Below are positions 35,456 through 44,809 of a stretch of 64,000 nucleotides of DNA, piece by piece (the first letter of the stretch is position 1; the number at the start of each line of letters is the position of its first letter). The stretch comes from Butyricimonas paravirosa (lineage in GTDB: Bacteria > Bacteroidota > Bacteroidia > Bacteroidales > Marinifilaceae), in NCBI RefSeq assembly GCF_032878955.1, contig NZ_CP043839.1:5084001-5148000 (forward strand), given 5' to 3'. The position numbers were made by a program, and so were the translations under genes. Below the pieces are notes generated by a model. The model saw only the letters and a list, made by a program, of their open reading frames with translations, was not told the origin of the DNA and did not search any database.

Positions 35456-35841
35456 GATGTCTGTATAATTTGTTTTCGGGAACAAAAATAGCAATATTAC
35501 TCGGATTGTCACGAAATGGCGTGAGTTTTCCGATATGACAGATTGTAGGAAGTTACTTTACTTTGTGTGTTCGGTTTGGGGCGAGTTAAGCGGGAGATAA
35601 GGAACGATAAGCGAATGACAGACGTTCCCCCTTCGTTTCATTGCCGTTTGAGGACTGGCTTTGTAATATCGGGGAAGTATGCGTGAATTTCTGGTGGCGT
35701 TTGATCTTTTGATTACTTCTAATTGATCTTGTCATTAATCGAAATAAAAATTGTTTTTTCCAAGGGGTTCGTTATCTTTGCGGCTTGAAATCGAAAACGA
35801 TAGCGGGGTTGAAATAAGTAGAATAGATTAACCTATAGACT
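35456..35841 (+). promoter_or_regulatory. Intergenic region with promoter of the NfnA/GltD-type gene
   Basis: The only clear signal in this 386-bp gap is a promoter: TTG at 35752-35754 and TATCTTTG at 35773-35780 match the Bacteroidota -33 and -7 elements with 18 bases between them. It predicts a leader of about 55 bases before the ATG at 35842. I see no RNA gene or small coding region in the rest. Confidence 0.6.
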
Positions 35842-38141
35842 ATGAATAAAATTTTAAGTAAGACTTATTTTTCAGAAAAAGTTGTAAAGCTGGAAGTTGA
35901 GGCACCATTGATAGCAAAGGCCCGTAAACCGGGTAATTTCGTGATTGTACGCGTGGGAGAGAAGGGCGAGCGGATGCCGTTGACCATTGCTGATGCTAAT
36001 TTGGAAAGAGGAAGTATTACATTGGTGGTACAAGTGATGGGAGTGTCTTCCCGGAAATTGTGCGCTTTGGAAGTGGGGGATTATATCACGGATTTGGTAG
36101 GTCCTCTCGGAAAACCGACTCATATCGAGAAGGTAGGAACAGTGTTGGCTTGCGGTGGTGGTGTTGGCGTGGCTCCTCTACTGCCCATCGTGCGAGCTTT
36201 CAAGGAGGCTGGAAACAGGGTGGTTTCAGTAATTGCCGGACGTAATAAGGATCTGGTGATTCTGGAAGATGAAATACGGGCTTCTTCGGATGAAGTGATT
36301 ATCATGACGGATGACGGGAGCTATGGAAAAAAAGGTCTGATCACGGAAGGTATGGAAGAGGTGATCAAACGTGAGAAAGTAGATTTGGCCGTGACCATCG
36401 GACCGGCAATCATGATGAAATTCTGCGAGAGACTGACTCGTAAATATGATATCCCGACAGTGGCCAGTTTGAATGCGTTGATGGTGGACGGAACCGGAAT
36501 GTGTGGAGCTTGTCGGGTAACCGTGGGGGGAAAGACCCGCTTTACTTGCGTTGATGGACCGGAGTTCGATGCACACCTGATTGATTTTGACGAGATCTTG
36601 TCTCGGTTAGGTGGATTCAAGGATGCCGAGGTGGCCAAATTGCATGATGTTGAGGTAAAACAAGAGGAATCCGAACATACTCATGGCGTGAGCGACCGGA
36701 ACGAACCTTGGCGTCAGGAATTGCGTCAGAAGGTGGCTGGGAAGGAACGTACTTCTATTGAACGTGTTCACATGCCCGAAACCGCACCGGAAGAACGTAT
36801 CAAGAGTCAACGTATAGAAGTGAATCAAGGCCTGACGGCCGATATGGCTATGCGGGAGGCTACCCGTTGTATGGATTGCGTGACCCCGACTTGTATGGAA
36901 GGTTGTCCCGTGGGCATTGATATTCCCGGATTCGTGAAAAACATTGAGAGAGGTGAGTTTTTGCAGGCCGCTGCCGTGCTGAAACGCACGAGTGCTTTAC
37001 CCGCAGTTTGCGGTCGGGTTTGTCCTCAAGAAAAACAATGTGAATCCAAGTGTTTTTATTTGCAGAAATTGAAGAAACCGTCGGTTGCTATCGGTTATCT
37101 GGAACGTTTTGCATCGGATTTCGAGAGAGAATCCGGGCATATTACCGTGCCGGAAGTTGCCCATGCCAATGGAATTAAAGTTGCCGTTATCGGTTCCGGA
37201 CCTTCCGGGTTATCGTGTGCAGGAGACTTGGCAAAATTGGGTTACGATGTAACCGTGTTCGAGGCATTGCACGAGATCGGCGGTGTGTTGAAATACGGTA
37301 TTCCTGAATTCCGTTTGCCGAATAGTGTGGTAGACGTGGAGATTGATAATCTGAAGAAGATCGGCGTGAAATTCGTTACCAACTTTATCGTGGGAATGAC
37401 GGATTCCGTGGAAGATTTGAAGGCGGAAGGTTTCAAGGCTTTCTACGTGGCTTCAGGAGCCGGACTTCCCCGGTTTATGAATATTCCCGGAGAAAATTAT
37501 AACGGTATCCTTTCTTCCAACGAGTACTTGACTCGGGTAAATCTGATGGGTGCCGATAGTGAAGATTCCGATACCCCGGTATATCGCGGAAAGAACGTGG
37601 TAGTCGTGGGTGGTGGTAACACGGCAATGGACTCCGTGCGTACGGCAAAACGTTTGGGTGCGGAACGTGCCATGATCGTTTATCGTCGGAGCGAGGAGGA
37701 AATGCCTGCCCGTCTGGAAGAGGTGAAACATGCCAAGGAAGAGGGATGCGAGTTCATCACGTTGACTAATCCGGTGGAATATATTGCCGACGAACGGGGA
37801 CGTGTGAAACAGGTACGGGTGCAGAAGATGGCTTTGGGTGAACCGGATGCTAGTGGACGCCGTAGTCCCGTGCCGGTGGAAGGCTCCGAGTACACGATTG
37901 ATGCAGACGTGGTGGTTGTAGCCGTGGGGGTTTCTCCTAACCCGATTGTTCCGAACTCCGTGAAAGGATTGGAAATTTCACGTAAAGGTACGATCGTGGT
38001 GAATGACGAAACGATGCAGTCTAATTTGTCAGAGTTCTTTGCAGGGGGGATATTGTGAGAGGTGGAGCAACGGTAATTTTGGCTATGGGTGACGGTCGTC
38101 GGGCTGCCAAACATATAGATGAGATGTTCAAAGCGAACTAG
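35842..38141 (+). CDS. DHODB-type FNR plus GltD fusion (NfnA/GltD-like), frameshifted near its C-terminus
   Basis: The open frame gives 738 residues and stops at 38058. The N-terminal third (about 1-275) is a ferredoxin-NADP reductase-like flavoprotein with a 2Fe-2S cysteine set in GTGMCGACRV and FTCVDGP. The rest is a GltD-type NADPH oxidoreductase with cysteines in CMDCVTPTCMEGCPVG and CGRVCPQEKQCESKC, then GSGPSGLSCAGDLA and VVVGGGNTAMDSVRTA nucleotide-binding motifs. The expected GGDIVRGGATV end is lost because a G run at 38044-38049 has six bases where seven would keep the frame. Reading on in the other frame gives DIVRGGATVILAMGDGRR and a stop at 38141. This is a real mutation, phase variation, -1 frameshifting or a sequence error. 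Confidence 0.9.
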
Positions 38142-38165
38142 AATAGAATTTATTGTTACCTATAA

Positions 38166-38203
38166 AAGAATAGCCTCATGGTGAATGGGGCTGTTCTTTT
38201 TTG
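38166..38203 (+). terminator. Terminator after the NfnA/GltD-type gene
   Basis: AAGAAtAGCCtCAT pairs imperfectly with ATGgGGCTgTTCTT around a short loop and is followed by a run of T, downstream of the restored stop at 38141. Confidence 0.7.
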
Positions 38204-38213
38204 TATAGAAAAA

Positions 38214-38254
38214 AAGAGAGCGAGTATGTTTGAAATACCCGCTCTCCTTTTTCA
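38214..38254 (-). terminator. Terminator after the flavodiiron gene
   Basis: GAGAGCGaGTAT (from 38216) pairs with ATACcCGCTCTC, with an A run on the left that becomes the T tail on the minus strand. It lies just beyond the stop of the minus-strand flavodiiron gene. Confidence 0.7.
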
Positions 38255-38266
38255 TATCGTTTGAAA

Positions 38267-39463
38267 TCAACAGATTTCATCCAGTTTATCTGCCATAGCG
38301 TAGGCGATATTACGGCACGTTTCGAAATCTTCATCTTTCGGGCAACCGCAAGCCTCGCAAGAAGGAGCAACCACTTCCCATTTGATTTTTTCAGCGAATT
38401 GGTTGAAACGGGGCATTGCACCGCCAGCCCATGCTTTTCCGCCAAAGAAGGCCACCACGTGGTTCTTCACGCCCATGTGTTCCAGTTCGAACAACAGGGT
38501 TTCCATGGTCGGGAAGGCGTTACCGTTGTAAGCGCAACTTCCAAGGATAACTCCTTTATAACGGAAAATGTCATTGATGATATATGACGGGTGTGTTTTG
38601 GATGCATCGTGAATACGGATTTTCTTGATTCCTTTTTCAGCCAAGAAACGAGCGATTATATCAGCCATTTTTTCCGTGTTCCCGTACATGGAACTGAACA
38701 CGATCACAACACCCTTGTCCGTGTCGTACTTGCTCCACTTGTCATATTTAGCCACGATGTCGGCAATGTGCGAACGACGGATCGGCCCGTGGGTAGCGCA
38801 TACCATTTTGATCGGAAGACCTCCGAGTTTTTTCAGTGCAGTTTGAGCCGGTTGACCGTATTTTCCAACAATATTGGAATAGTAGCGACTGATTTCCTCT
38901 TCCAAGTAATCCAGGTCAACCTCGTCATCAAAGATGCCACCGTCAAGTGTTCCGAACGCTCCGAAGATGTCACCGCTGAACAGGATACCTTCGGTTGATT
39001 CGAAAGTAACCATCGTTTCCGGCCAGTGCAGCATCGGTGCCATGTAGAAATTCAATTTATGTTTTCCAAGGTCGAGAGAATCGCCTTCTTTCACTTCCAT
39101 CAAGTTTTCACAAACCCCGTAGAAGTTTTTCAGCATGGGGAAAGTCTTGGCGTTACCGATGATTTTCACGTCCGGGTAGTGGCATAATAAAGCTTTGATG
39201 GCTCCGGTGTGATCGGGTTCCATGTGATTAATCACGAGATAATCCACTTTCCGCCCGTTCAGTAACTGTTCGATGTTCTCCACGTAGTCATCCATTTTGC
39301 TTCTTTCAATCGTGTCGATGACTACCACTTTTTCGTCCACGATGATGTAAGAATTATAAGCAACACCTTTGGGAAGAGGCCAGTAATTTTCGAAGATATG
39401 CGTTCTTCTGTCATTGACTCCAATCCAGTAAATGTCTTTCTTAATTTCTCTCGCTAGATTCAT
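38267..39463 (-). CDS. fprA: A-type flavoprotein (flavodiiron protein, FprA family)
   Basis: 398 residues. The N-terminal metallo-beta-lactamase-like domain carries the diiron ligands H80-x-E82-x-D84-H85 (NHMEPDHTG) and later histidines in LHWPET and CATHGPIRR. The C-terminal flavodoxin domain begins at about 255 (VVIVFSSMYGNTEKMADII), with SCAYNGNAFPTM as a flavin-binding loop. Flavodiiron proteins reduce oxygen to water and/or nitric oxide to nitrous oxide in anaerobes. The C-terminal end has an extra cysteine-rich piece (APSCEACGCPKDEDFETC) that could be tested for metal binding. No rubredoxin domain is fused. Confidence 0.93.
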   Translation of the reverse strand: MNLAREIKKDIYWIGVNDRRTHIFENYWPLPKGVAYNSYIIVDEKVVVIDTIERSKMDDYVENIEQLLNGRKVDYLVINHMEPDHTGAIKALLCHYPDVKIIGNAKTFPMLKNFYGVCENLMEVKEGDSLDLGKHKLNFYMAPMLHWPETMVTFESTEGILFSGDIFGAFGTLDGGIFDDEVDLDYLEEEISRYYSNIVGKYGQPAQTALKKLGGLPIKMVCATHGPIRRSHIADIVAKYDKWSKYDTDKGVVIVFSSMYGNTEKMADIIARFLAEKGIKKIRIHDASKTHPSYIINDIFRYKGVILGSCAYNGNAFPTMETLLFELEHMGVKNHVVAFFGGKAWAGGAMPRFNQFAEKIKWEVVAPSCEACGCPKDEDFETCRNIAYAMADKLDEIC

Positions 39464-39510
39464 ATTGATTATAATTTTATGTATTTCTTTTTCGCTCTCG
39501 CGAAATTATG

Positions 39511-39551
39511 AAAAAAAGGCCGTTAATCGGATGGATTAACGGCCTTTTTTT
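39511..39551 (-). terminator. Terminator after the C1B peptidase gene
   Basis: A perfect 11-base stem (GGCCGTTAATC / GATTAACGGCC, 39518-39544) is flanked by A and T runs, so it can act on the minus strand for the peptidase gene. It separates it from the flavodiiron gene. Confidence 0.85.
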
Positions 39552-39583
39552 ATAGTTTTTCTCGAACTCCTTATAGAGTGGAT

Positions 39584-40789
39584 TTATTTGATTCCAAGTT
39601 TTTTGCGGATATCCTTCGGGATGGCATTCTTGTGAACGATGATGTTCATGGTTTTGTATTTCATGAAAGGTTCGGATGCGTAGAAGTATCCACCGAATTT
39701 GTTATACTTGTTCCAAGAGTTTTTCACGATATAGTAAACCGTACCGTTTTGGTCTTTTGCCTTACCGATCACGTGCATACCGTGGTCATCGGTGGTCAAG
39801 TAGTTGTCGAACTCTTGTTGTCTCATTTCTTGCGTAATCTCTTTTTCAGGAGCCGGACCTTGTCTGAAGGCATCCGGAGTTTGGTTTCCTTTAGGCATAG
39901 CTTCCCATTTAGCGATTTCGGCACCGCTCATTTCTTTCGTGTCAGTTGTCGGAACCACGGCAACTCCGGGTTGTGAGGTTTGGAAACCTCTTTCGCTCAC
40001 GTCAGAAGCCCAGGCAAAAGTGTAACCGTTGTCGATAGCGTTGCTCATGACTTGTGCCAGTTCATCTATCGGTAAGTTGTAGGACATTCCCCATAACCAG
40101 TTGTCCGGTACTTCGATAGCAAATTGAGAATAGAATGGGTGGTGAGTAAATGAGGTCAAGCTCACGTAATCATCCATGTTCAAGCCAACAACTTCGTCAG
40201 CGAAAGTTCTCGGGGTATATTCTTTACCTTTGTATTCGAATTTTTCGGGTTCTTCTCCAAGATAAGCATCCAGAATACCGTCAAAGCCTTTTTTCCATGC
40301 AGTACTTAATTTTTTGTTTGAGTTTTTGATAACGGCATTGATATAACCGGCCAACACGTCGTCGATTTCTCCGAAAGCGTGGTTTGGTTCACCGTAGTTC
40401 AATCCCATGTAAACGTCCATCGGAACGATACCGTAGTTTTTGATCACGTGCATCACGTCACAGAAAGCTCCACCAACAGCAAAGTTCATGCTACCATGCA
40501 GGCGAACAAATTTGGTTGCTTTGTCGCTGTAAGCGTGTCTTACAATATACATGGCTGAAAGATCAATAGGCTCTTTGCCCATACGAATCATTTCTGATTC
40601 GAAGAACGAGATTCCGGACCATGACCAGCAGGTACCTGCACGAGCTTGATCCTTTACAGAAGTTGCCGGTAATCTCTTAATATCAGTGAATTGGTAACCT
40701 TTCGGTTGGTCCTTTTGAACATCTTGAGCATTAGCTAAGAAAGACAGCCCAAAGATGAGAGCGAACATTAAAGATGTAATTTTTCTCAT
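39584..40789 (-). CDS. C1B-type cysteine peptidase (bleomycin hydrolase/PepC-like), secreted
   Basis: 401 residues with a signal peptide at 1-21 (ending LANAQ). The papain-fold residues are visible: oxyanion Q48 and catalytic C54 in DQARAGTCWSW, histidine in TDDHGMHVIGKA, and asparagine in YIVKNSWNKYN. Length and the FVRLHGSMNFAVGGAF insertion fit the bleomycin hydrolase/PepC subgroup, but the signal peptide puts this one outside the cytoplasm, as in several gut Bacteroidota. It may process peptides in the periplasm or on the surface. It is monocistronic, with its own promoter box and terminator. Confidence 0.9.
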   Translation of the reverse strand: MRKITSLMFALIFGLSFLANAQDVQKDQPKGYQFTDIKRLPATSVKDQARAGTCWSWSGISFFESEMIRMGKEPIDLSAMYIVRHAYSDKATKFVRLHGSMNFAVGGAFCDVMHVIKNYGIVPMDVYMGLNYGEPNHAFGEIDDVLAGYINAVIKNSNKKLSTAWKKGFDGILDAYLGEEPEKFEYKGKEYTPRTFADEVVGLNMDDYVSLTSFTHHPFYSQFAIEVPDNWLWGMSYNLPIDELAQVMSNAIDNGYTFAWASDVSERGFQTSQPGVAVVPTTDTKEMSGAEIAKWEAMPKGNQTPDAFRQGPAPEKEITQEMRQQEFDNYLTTDDHGMHVIGKAKDQNGTVYYIVKNSWNKYNKFGGYFYASEPFMKYKTMNIIVHKNAIPKDIRKKLGIK

Positions 40790-40847
40790 TTTTTTGAAAC
40801 TTCGATTTATAGATTAATATAATTGCTATCGTATTTTTGTTTACCGC

Positions 40848-40855
40848 CAAAGATA
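40848..40855 (-). promoter_or_regulatory. -7 promoter box of the C1B peptidase gene
   Basis: On the minus strand the sequence is TATCTTTG, a perfect TAnnTTTG match about 59 bases upstream of the start codon. The -33 element is not clear. Confidence 0.45.
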
Positions 40856-40916
40856 CTATTTTATTGGCAATGTCATGAAAGTGACACGAGTATTAAGAAA
40901 ATTTTAAGAACTTCTT

Positions 40917-41837
40917 TTACTCGACGACTTCCCGTTCTACTTTTCCCCACAAGTTGATTTTGGAGAAAAATTTATATTTCCGGTTACAAACCCAAAGGAA
41001 AATGATCCCGCACACGAGCATGACCACGGTATCCATGTGTGAGGCCGTTGGCGCCATATCCTTGAACAGGGCATGTGTTTGCAGGGCCGAGGCGTCGTGT
41101 GTCACCACGAGGGAGGAAATGACGTTGTTGGCTAGGTGTAATCCCAGGGCCAATTCCAGCCCGTCGTCCCAGATGGCTACCAGTCCAAGGAGTAATCCCA
41201 TCAGAATGTATTGCGGCATAGCTACCCAGAAACCGAAACGATCCACTTCTGGGTTAGATCCGTGGAGTAATCCGAAGGCAAAACCGGTAAGTAATAGGGC
41301 TACCCATCTGTATTTGAAAAGTAGGATACTGCCTTGCATCAGATATCCCCGGAAAATAAATTCCTCGAATGCCACTTGGAAGGGAATGAAAATCAGGATA
41401 ACGATGCACATCATGATGAAATTGAATGGTTGGAATTGGAACACGAGGTTGGACGTATCCCCGAATCCGTATTGCGCACCCAGTAGGACGATGGTTAATA
41501 TTCCCCATATGGCAGCCCCGAAGAACACCCGTTTCACGTCAAAACGATTTCGGCCCGTGAGTATATCCGTCGGTTTCTTGTGATGGAAATATTTCACGCA
41601 TAACAGAAGTGCGATGACGCCTCCGGCGAACGTGAATAGCATGAGTGCCAGGCCCAGGTTCGTGTTCGTGACAGCCAGAATGTTATTCGTTCCCCCGCTT
41701 AGTATTTCGGGATTCATGATGATACTGTAAATTGCTAACGGGATGGACGCTACTTGTACCGCAGCAAACACGATGATTAGCGTGAGAATGTAAAAATACC
41801 ATTTGTTGTTACCTCTGTATGACTTTTCTAAAAACAT
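40917..41837 (-). CDS. CPBP-family (CAAX/Abi-like) intramembrane metalloprotease
   Basis: 306 residues with about seven to eight hydrophobic helices. The conserved EEFIFRGYL motif (EExxxR) lies at about residue 162, followed by GFAFGLLHGSNPE (the FxxxH-type motif) and HLANNVISSLVV (HxxxN) near residue 233. These form the glutamate/histidine metal site of Rce1-like proteases. The substrate is unknown. It lies downstream of ftsK on the same strand, with an intergenic palindromic repeat between them, so co-transcription is uncertain. Confidence 0.88.
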   Translation of the reverse strand: MFLEKSYRGNNKWYFYILTLIIVFAAVQVASIPLAIYSIIMNPEILSGGTNNILAVTNTNLGLALMLFTFAGGVIALLLCVKYFHHKKPTDILTGRNRFDVKRVFFGAAIWGILTIVLLGAQYGFGDTSNLVFQFQPFNFIMMCIVILIFIPFQVAFEEFIFRGYLMQGSILLFKYRWVALLLTGFAFGLLHGSNPEVDRFGFWVAMPQYILMGLLLGLVAIWDDGLELALGLHLANNVISSLVVTHDASALQTHALFKDMAPTASHMDTVVMLVCGIIFLWVCNRKYKFFSKINLWGKVEREVVE

Positions 41838-42048
41838 GACCTTATTAATTTTAAATTTTAGATTTTAGATTTTAAATTTCCACCCACGAAATCACCCTTC
41901 TAGATTTACTACATTCAACTTTTATCTTTTAGTTTTTATCTTTTAACTTCAATCTTTCCAACTACCCCCTCTAACTCCCCCTGTGTAAGGGGGAGCCAGA
42001 AGGGGTAGTTTTTTCCATTCTAAATTTTAAATTTTTCATTTTAAATTT
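41838..42048. repeat. AT-rich octamer-like repeats plus a palindromic repeat copy
   Basis: The ends of this gap are low-complexity (ATTTTAGATTTTAGATTTTAAATTT near 41845 and 42020). The middle holds a compact palindrome, AACTACCCC...CTCCCCC-tgtgtaa-GGGGGAG...GGGGTAGTT (41960-42010). It is related to the elements at 15953-16149 and 47371-47516 but lacks the outer AAAAAGTCA arms. Confidence 0.65.
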
Positions 42049-44592
42049 TTAAAACTCCACGGTTTTAAGAATGTGTTCCAAGCTGTACTCGTCGGGGATA
42101 AGTACTTGACGGGCTTTACTACCCTCGAATGGTCCCACGATGCCTGCCGCTTCCAGTTGGTCGATGATTCTTCCTGCCCGGTTGTAGCCGATGGAGAAAC
42201 GTCGCTGGATAGAGGAGGTTGAACCCTGTTGGGTGTTCACTACCAAACGGGCGGCCTCTTCGAATAACGGGTCTTTTACCCCGAGATCGATGTCACCACT
42301 CACCCCGTTTTCCGTGTCGGAAACATATTCGGGGAGTGCGTAGGCTTCCGGGTAACCCTGTTGATCTGCGATGAATTTCGTGATGGCATCTACTTCCGGG
42401 GTATCGACGAAGGCACATTGTACACGTACCATCTCGCTATCCTTGGAAATCAACATATCCCCGCGGCCGATCAACTGGTTGGCTCCCGGTGAGTCCAGAA
42501 TAGTGCGGGAGTCGATCATGGAGGCCACCTTGAAGGCTATTCGTGCCGGGAAGTTGGCTTTGATGACTCCGGTGATGATGTTCGTGGAAGGTCGTTGCGT
42601 GGCAATGATCATGTGAATCCCGACGGCACGAGCCAGCTGGGCGATACGGGCAATCGGTTGTTCCACCTCTTTACCCGCGGTCATGATCAAGTCGGCAAAC
42701 TCGTCTACCACTACTACTATATAAGGTAGATAACGGTGACCGTTGTTCGGGTTCAGTTGCCGTTTCACGAACTTCTCGTTATATTCTTTGATGTTTCTCA
42801 CGTGAGCTTGTTTCAACAGATCGTAGCGGCTGTCCATCTCGATGCAGAGAGAGTTGAGTGTGGCCACGACTTTGTCGTTATCGGTAATAATGGCTTCTTC
42901 TGCATCCGGTAACTTCGCCAAGAAATGTTTTTCGATGACGGAATAGATGCTTAACTCCACCTTTTTCGGGTCTACCATCACGAATTTCAATTGTGACGGG
43001 TGTTTTTTGTACAAGAGCGATGTGATAATGGCATTCAAGCCCACGGATTTACCTTGTCCCGTGGCTCCGGCTACCAGCAAGTGGGGCATTTTTGCCAGAT
43101 CGAACGTGTAAGGTTCATTCGAGATGGTTCGTCCCAGTGCTACCGGAAGGGCATATTTGGATTCTTGGAATTTCTTGGATGCGATGATTCCCCGCATGGA
43201 AACGACTTCCGGATTCTGGTTCGGCACTTCAATACCGATGGTTCCGGCTCCGGGGATCGGGGCAATGATTCGTATGCCTAAGGCTGACAAGCTTAACGCA
43301 ATGTCATCTTCGAGGTTTTTGATTTTCGAGATTTTTATACCGGGAGCGGGGACAATTTCGTATAACGTGACAGTTGGCCCGATGGTCGCTTTGATCTTGG
43401 TGATCTCTATTTTATAATGGCGCAATGTCTCGATAATCGTGTTTTTATTCTCTTCGAGTTCTTCCGCTGTTACTTTTTGCGAACCGGAAGAGTGTTCTTC
43501 CAGTAATTCCAGCGGGGGATATTGATAATTCGATAAATCGAGAGTCGGGTCGTACTCCGTGTCCGGCATCAAGTTTTTGGTTAATTGCTCTTCCAGCTTG
43601 TCAGCCATAACGGTCAATTCAATATCGTCATTGGTGAGCGGGGGAGTATCTTCTCTGTGTTCATCTTGATTTTCGGGGTTCTTGTCCACGGATAAATCGA
43701 AGTGATGTTCTGTCGTGAATTCCTCTTCCGGATCATGCAATTCCAGTTTTTCTGATTCATCCGGATCGGTCGTGTCAAACTCATGACGGGGGAAAAGTTC
43801 ATCTTCAACAAGTGGAACCGTTTCGATATCCAATTTCTCTTTTTCTTCGGTATCAATGTCCTCTTCTTTTTCTTGCAGGTCTTCCGGCTCTTCTGTTTTT
43901 GCCATTTCTTCTCGTTTCCGGGCAAGAGCGGCTTCTCGTGCCAAGGCCCTTTCTTCCTTGAGTTGAGCCCGACGAGCGAAGTAATTCTTGATCATGGTCA
44001 CGCATTTGTTGAAAGCGTTTTCGAAGCCAAAGAAAAGAATGGCTGCAAACGAAACAATCAACAGGAAGAATGAGCCAATCTCTCCGATAAACGAGTTAAG
44101 CCAAAAACACACGAAATAACCGTGAGCCCCGCCCGGGAATACGTATCCTGTGGGTAAGAACGTGAAAATATATCCCAATAACAAGGAGCACCAGATGATT
44201 AGGACAAAGCTAATGATGATCTTTTTCCCGAATTTCTTGATATTCCGTCCGGCAATACGTAGCCCGATGATAAATAGCAAGTAGCAGAATATGAATGACG
44301 AAACTCCGAACCACCGGTTTATGAGCAAATCGGAAAGAAACGCTCCTAGTTTGCGTCCCGGGTTTCCGACGACAATATCCGGGTTGGTCATTAATTCCCG
44401 GGTCTCTTTATCGATCAGACTCTGGTCCATGCCACCGGTGAAAAAGAAACCGACGAGGGACACCAGCAGGTAAATGGAAAATAGCATAAAAATCAGCCCA
44501 ACAACTACACGTGTCCGGGGATCCTTCAGAAAATTAAAGGAATAGGGGGTACGTGTTTTACCACTCTTTTTATTGTTTATACGTGTTATCAT
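42049..44592 (-). CDS. ftsK: DNA translocase FtsK/SpoIIIE
   Basis: 847 residues. Four N-terminal membrane helices (about 30-190) are followed by an acidic linker of about 200 residues rich in E and D. The motor domain has Walker A GATGQGKSVGLN (about 510) and Walker B VVVVDEFADLIM, and the C-terminal gamma winged-helix domain has RRFSIGYNRAGRIIDQLEAAGIVGP, which reads KOPS-like sequences. It pumps DNA at the division septum for chromosome dimer resolution. A -7 box lies 30 bases before the ATG. The length is normal for Bacteroidota FtsK. Confidence 0.95.
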   Translation of the reverse strand: MITRINNKKSGKTRTPYSFNFLKDPRTRVVVGLIFMLFSIYLLVSLVGFFFTGGMDQSLIDKETRELMTNPDIVVGNPGRKLGAFLSDLLINRWFGVSSFIFCYLLFIIGLRIAGRNIKKFGKKIIISFVLIIWCSLLLGYIFTFLPTGYVFPGGAHGYFVCFWLNSFIGEIGSFFLLIVSFAAILFFGFENAFNKCVTMIKNYFARRAQLKEERALAREAALARKREEMAKTEEPEDLQEKEEDIDTEEKEKLDIETVPLVEDELFPRHEFDTTDPDESEKLELHDPEEEFTTEHHFDLSVDKNPENQDEHREDTPPLTNDDIELTVMADKLEEQLTKNLMPDTEYDPTLDLSNYQYPPLELLEEHSSGSQKVTAEELEENKNTIIETLRHYKIEITKIKATIGPTVTLYEIVPAPGIKISKIKNLEDDIALSLSALGIRIIAPIPGAGTIGIEVPNQNPEVVSMRGIIASKKFQESKYALPVALGRTISNEPYTFDLAKMPHLLVAGATGQGKSVGLNAIITSLLYKKHPSQLKFVMVDPKKVELSIYSVIEKHFLAKLPDAEEAIITDNDKVVATLNSLCIEMDSRYDLLKQAHVRNIKEYNEKFVKRQLNPNNGHRYLPYIVVVVDEFADLIMTAGKEVEQPIARIAQLARAVGIHMIIATQRPSTNIITGVIKANFPARIAFKVASMIDSRTILDSPGANQLIGRGDMLISKDSEMVRVQCAFVDTPEVDAITKFIADQQGYPEAYALPEYVSDTENGVSGDIDLGVKDPLFEEAARLVVNTQQGSTSSIQRRFSIGYNRAGRIIDQLEAAGIVGPFEGSKARQVLIPDEYSLEHILKTVEF

Positions 44593-44621
44593 GTAAATTG
44601 AAATTATCGAAATCGCAGGTA

Positions 44622-44629
44622 CAAATATA
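44622..44629 (-). promoter_or_regulatory. -7 promoter box of ftsK
   Basis: The minus strand reads TATATTTG, matching TAnnTTTG, about 30 bases upstream of the ftsK start. No strong -33 TTG is seen at the expected spacing. Confidence 0.45.
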
Positions 44630-44809
44630 CAAAATGTAAAATTTAGAATTTAGGATTTGGAATGAAAAGATTTTGGCACGCCTCAAAACATAGTTAAGGT
44701 ATATTAATTAAGAATTTCTTAATAGTCAGTTGGCAAGGATATTGCTAATATTGTAATATACAAACAAAATGTGGATACTTTACGTTTAATCTATAAAGGA
44801 GATAAAGAT

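Noticed and set aside
40954..41583. Plus-strand open frame of 209 codons within the CPBP protease gene
   Set aside because: The minus-strand protein has the EExxxR and histidine motifs and membrane helices; the antisense frame has none.
43614..43925. Open frame of about 100 codons in the acidic linker of ftsK
   Set aside because: It is an alternative reading of repetitive GAA/GAG codons; lysine- and methionine-rich with no motif.
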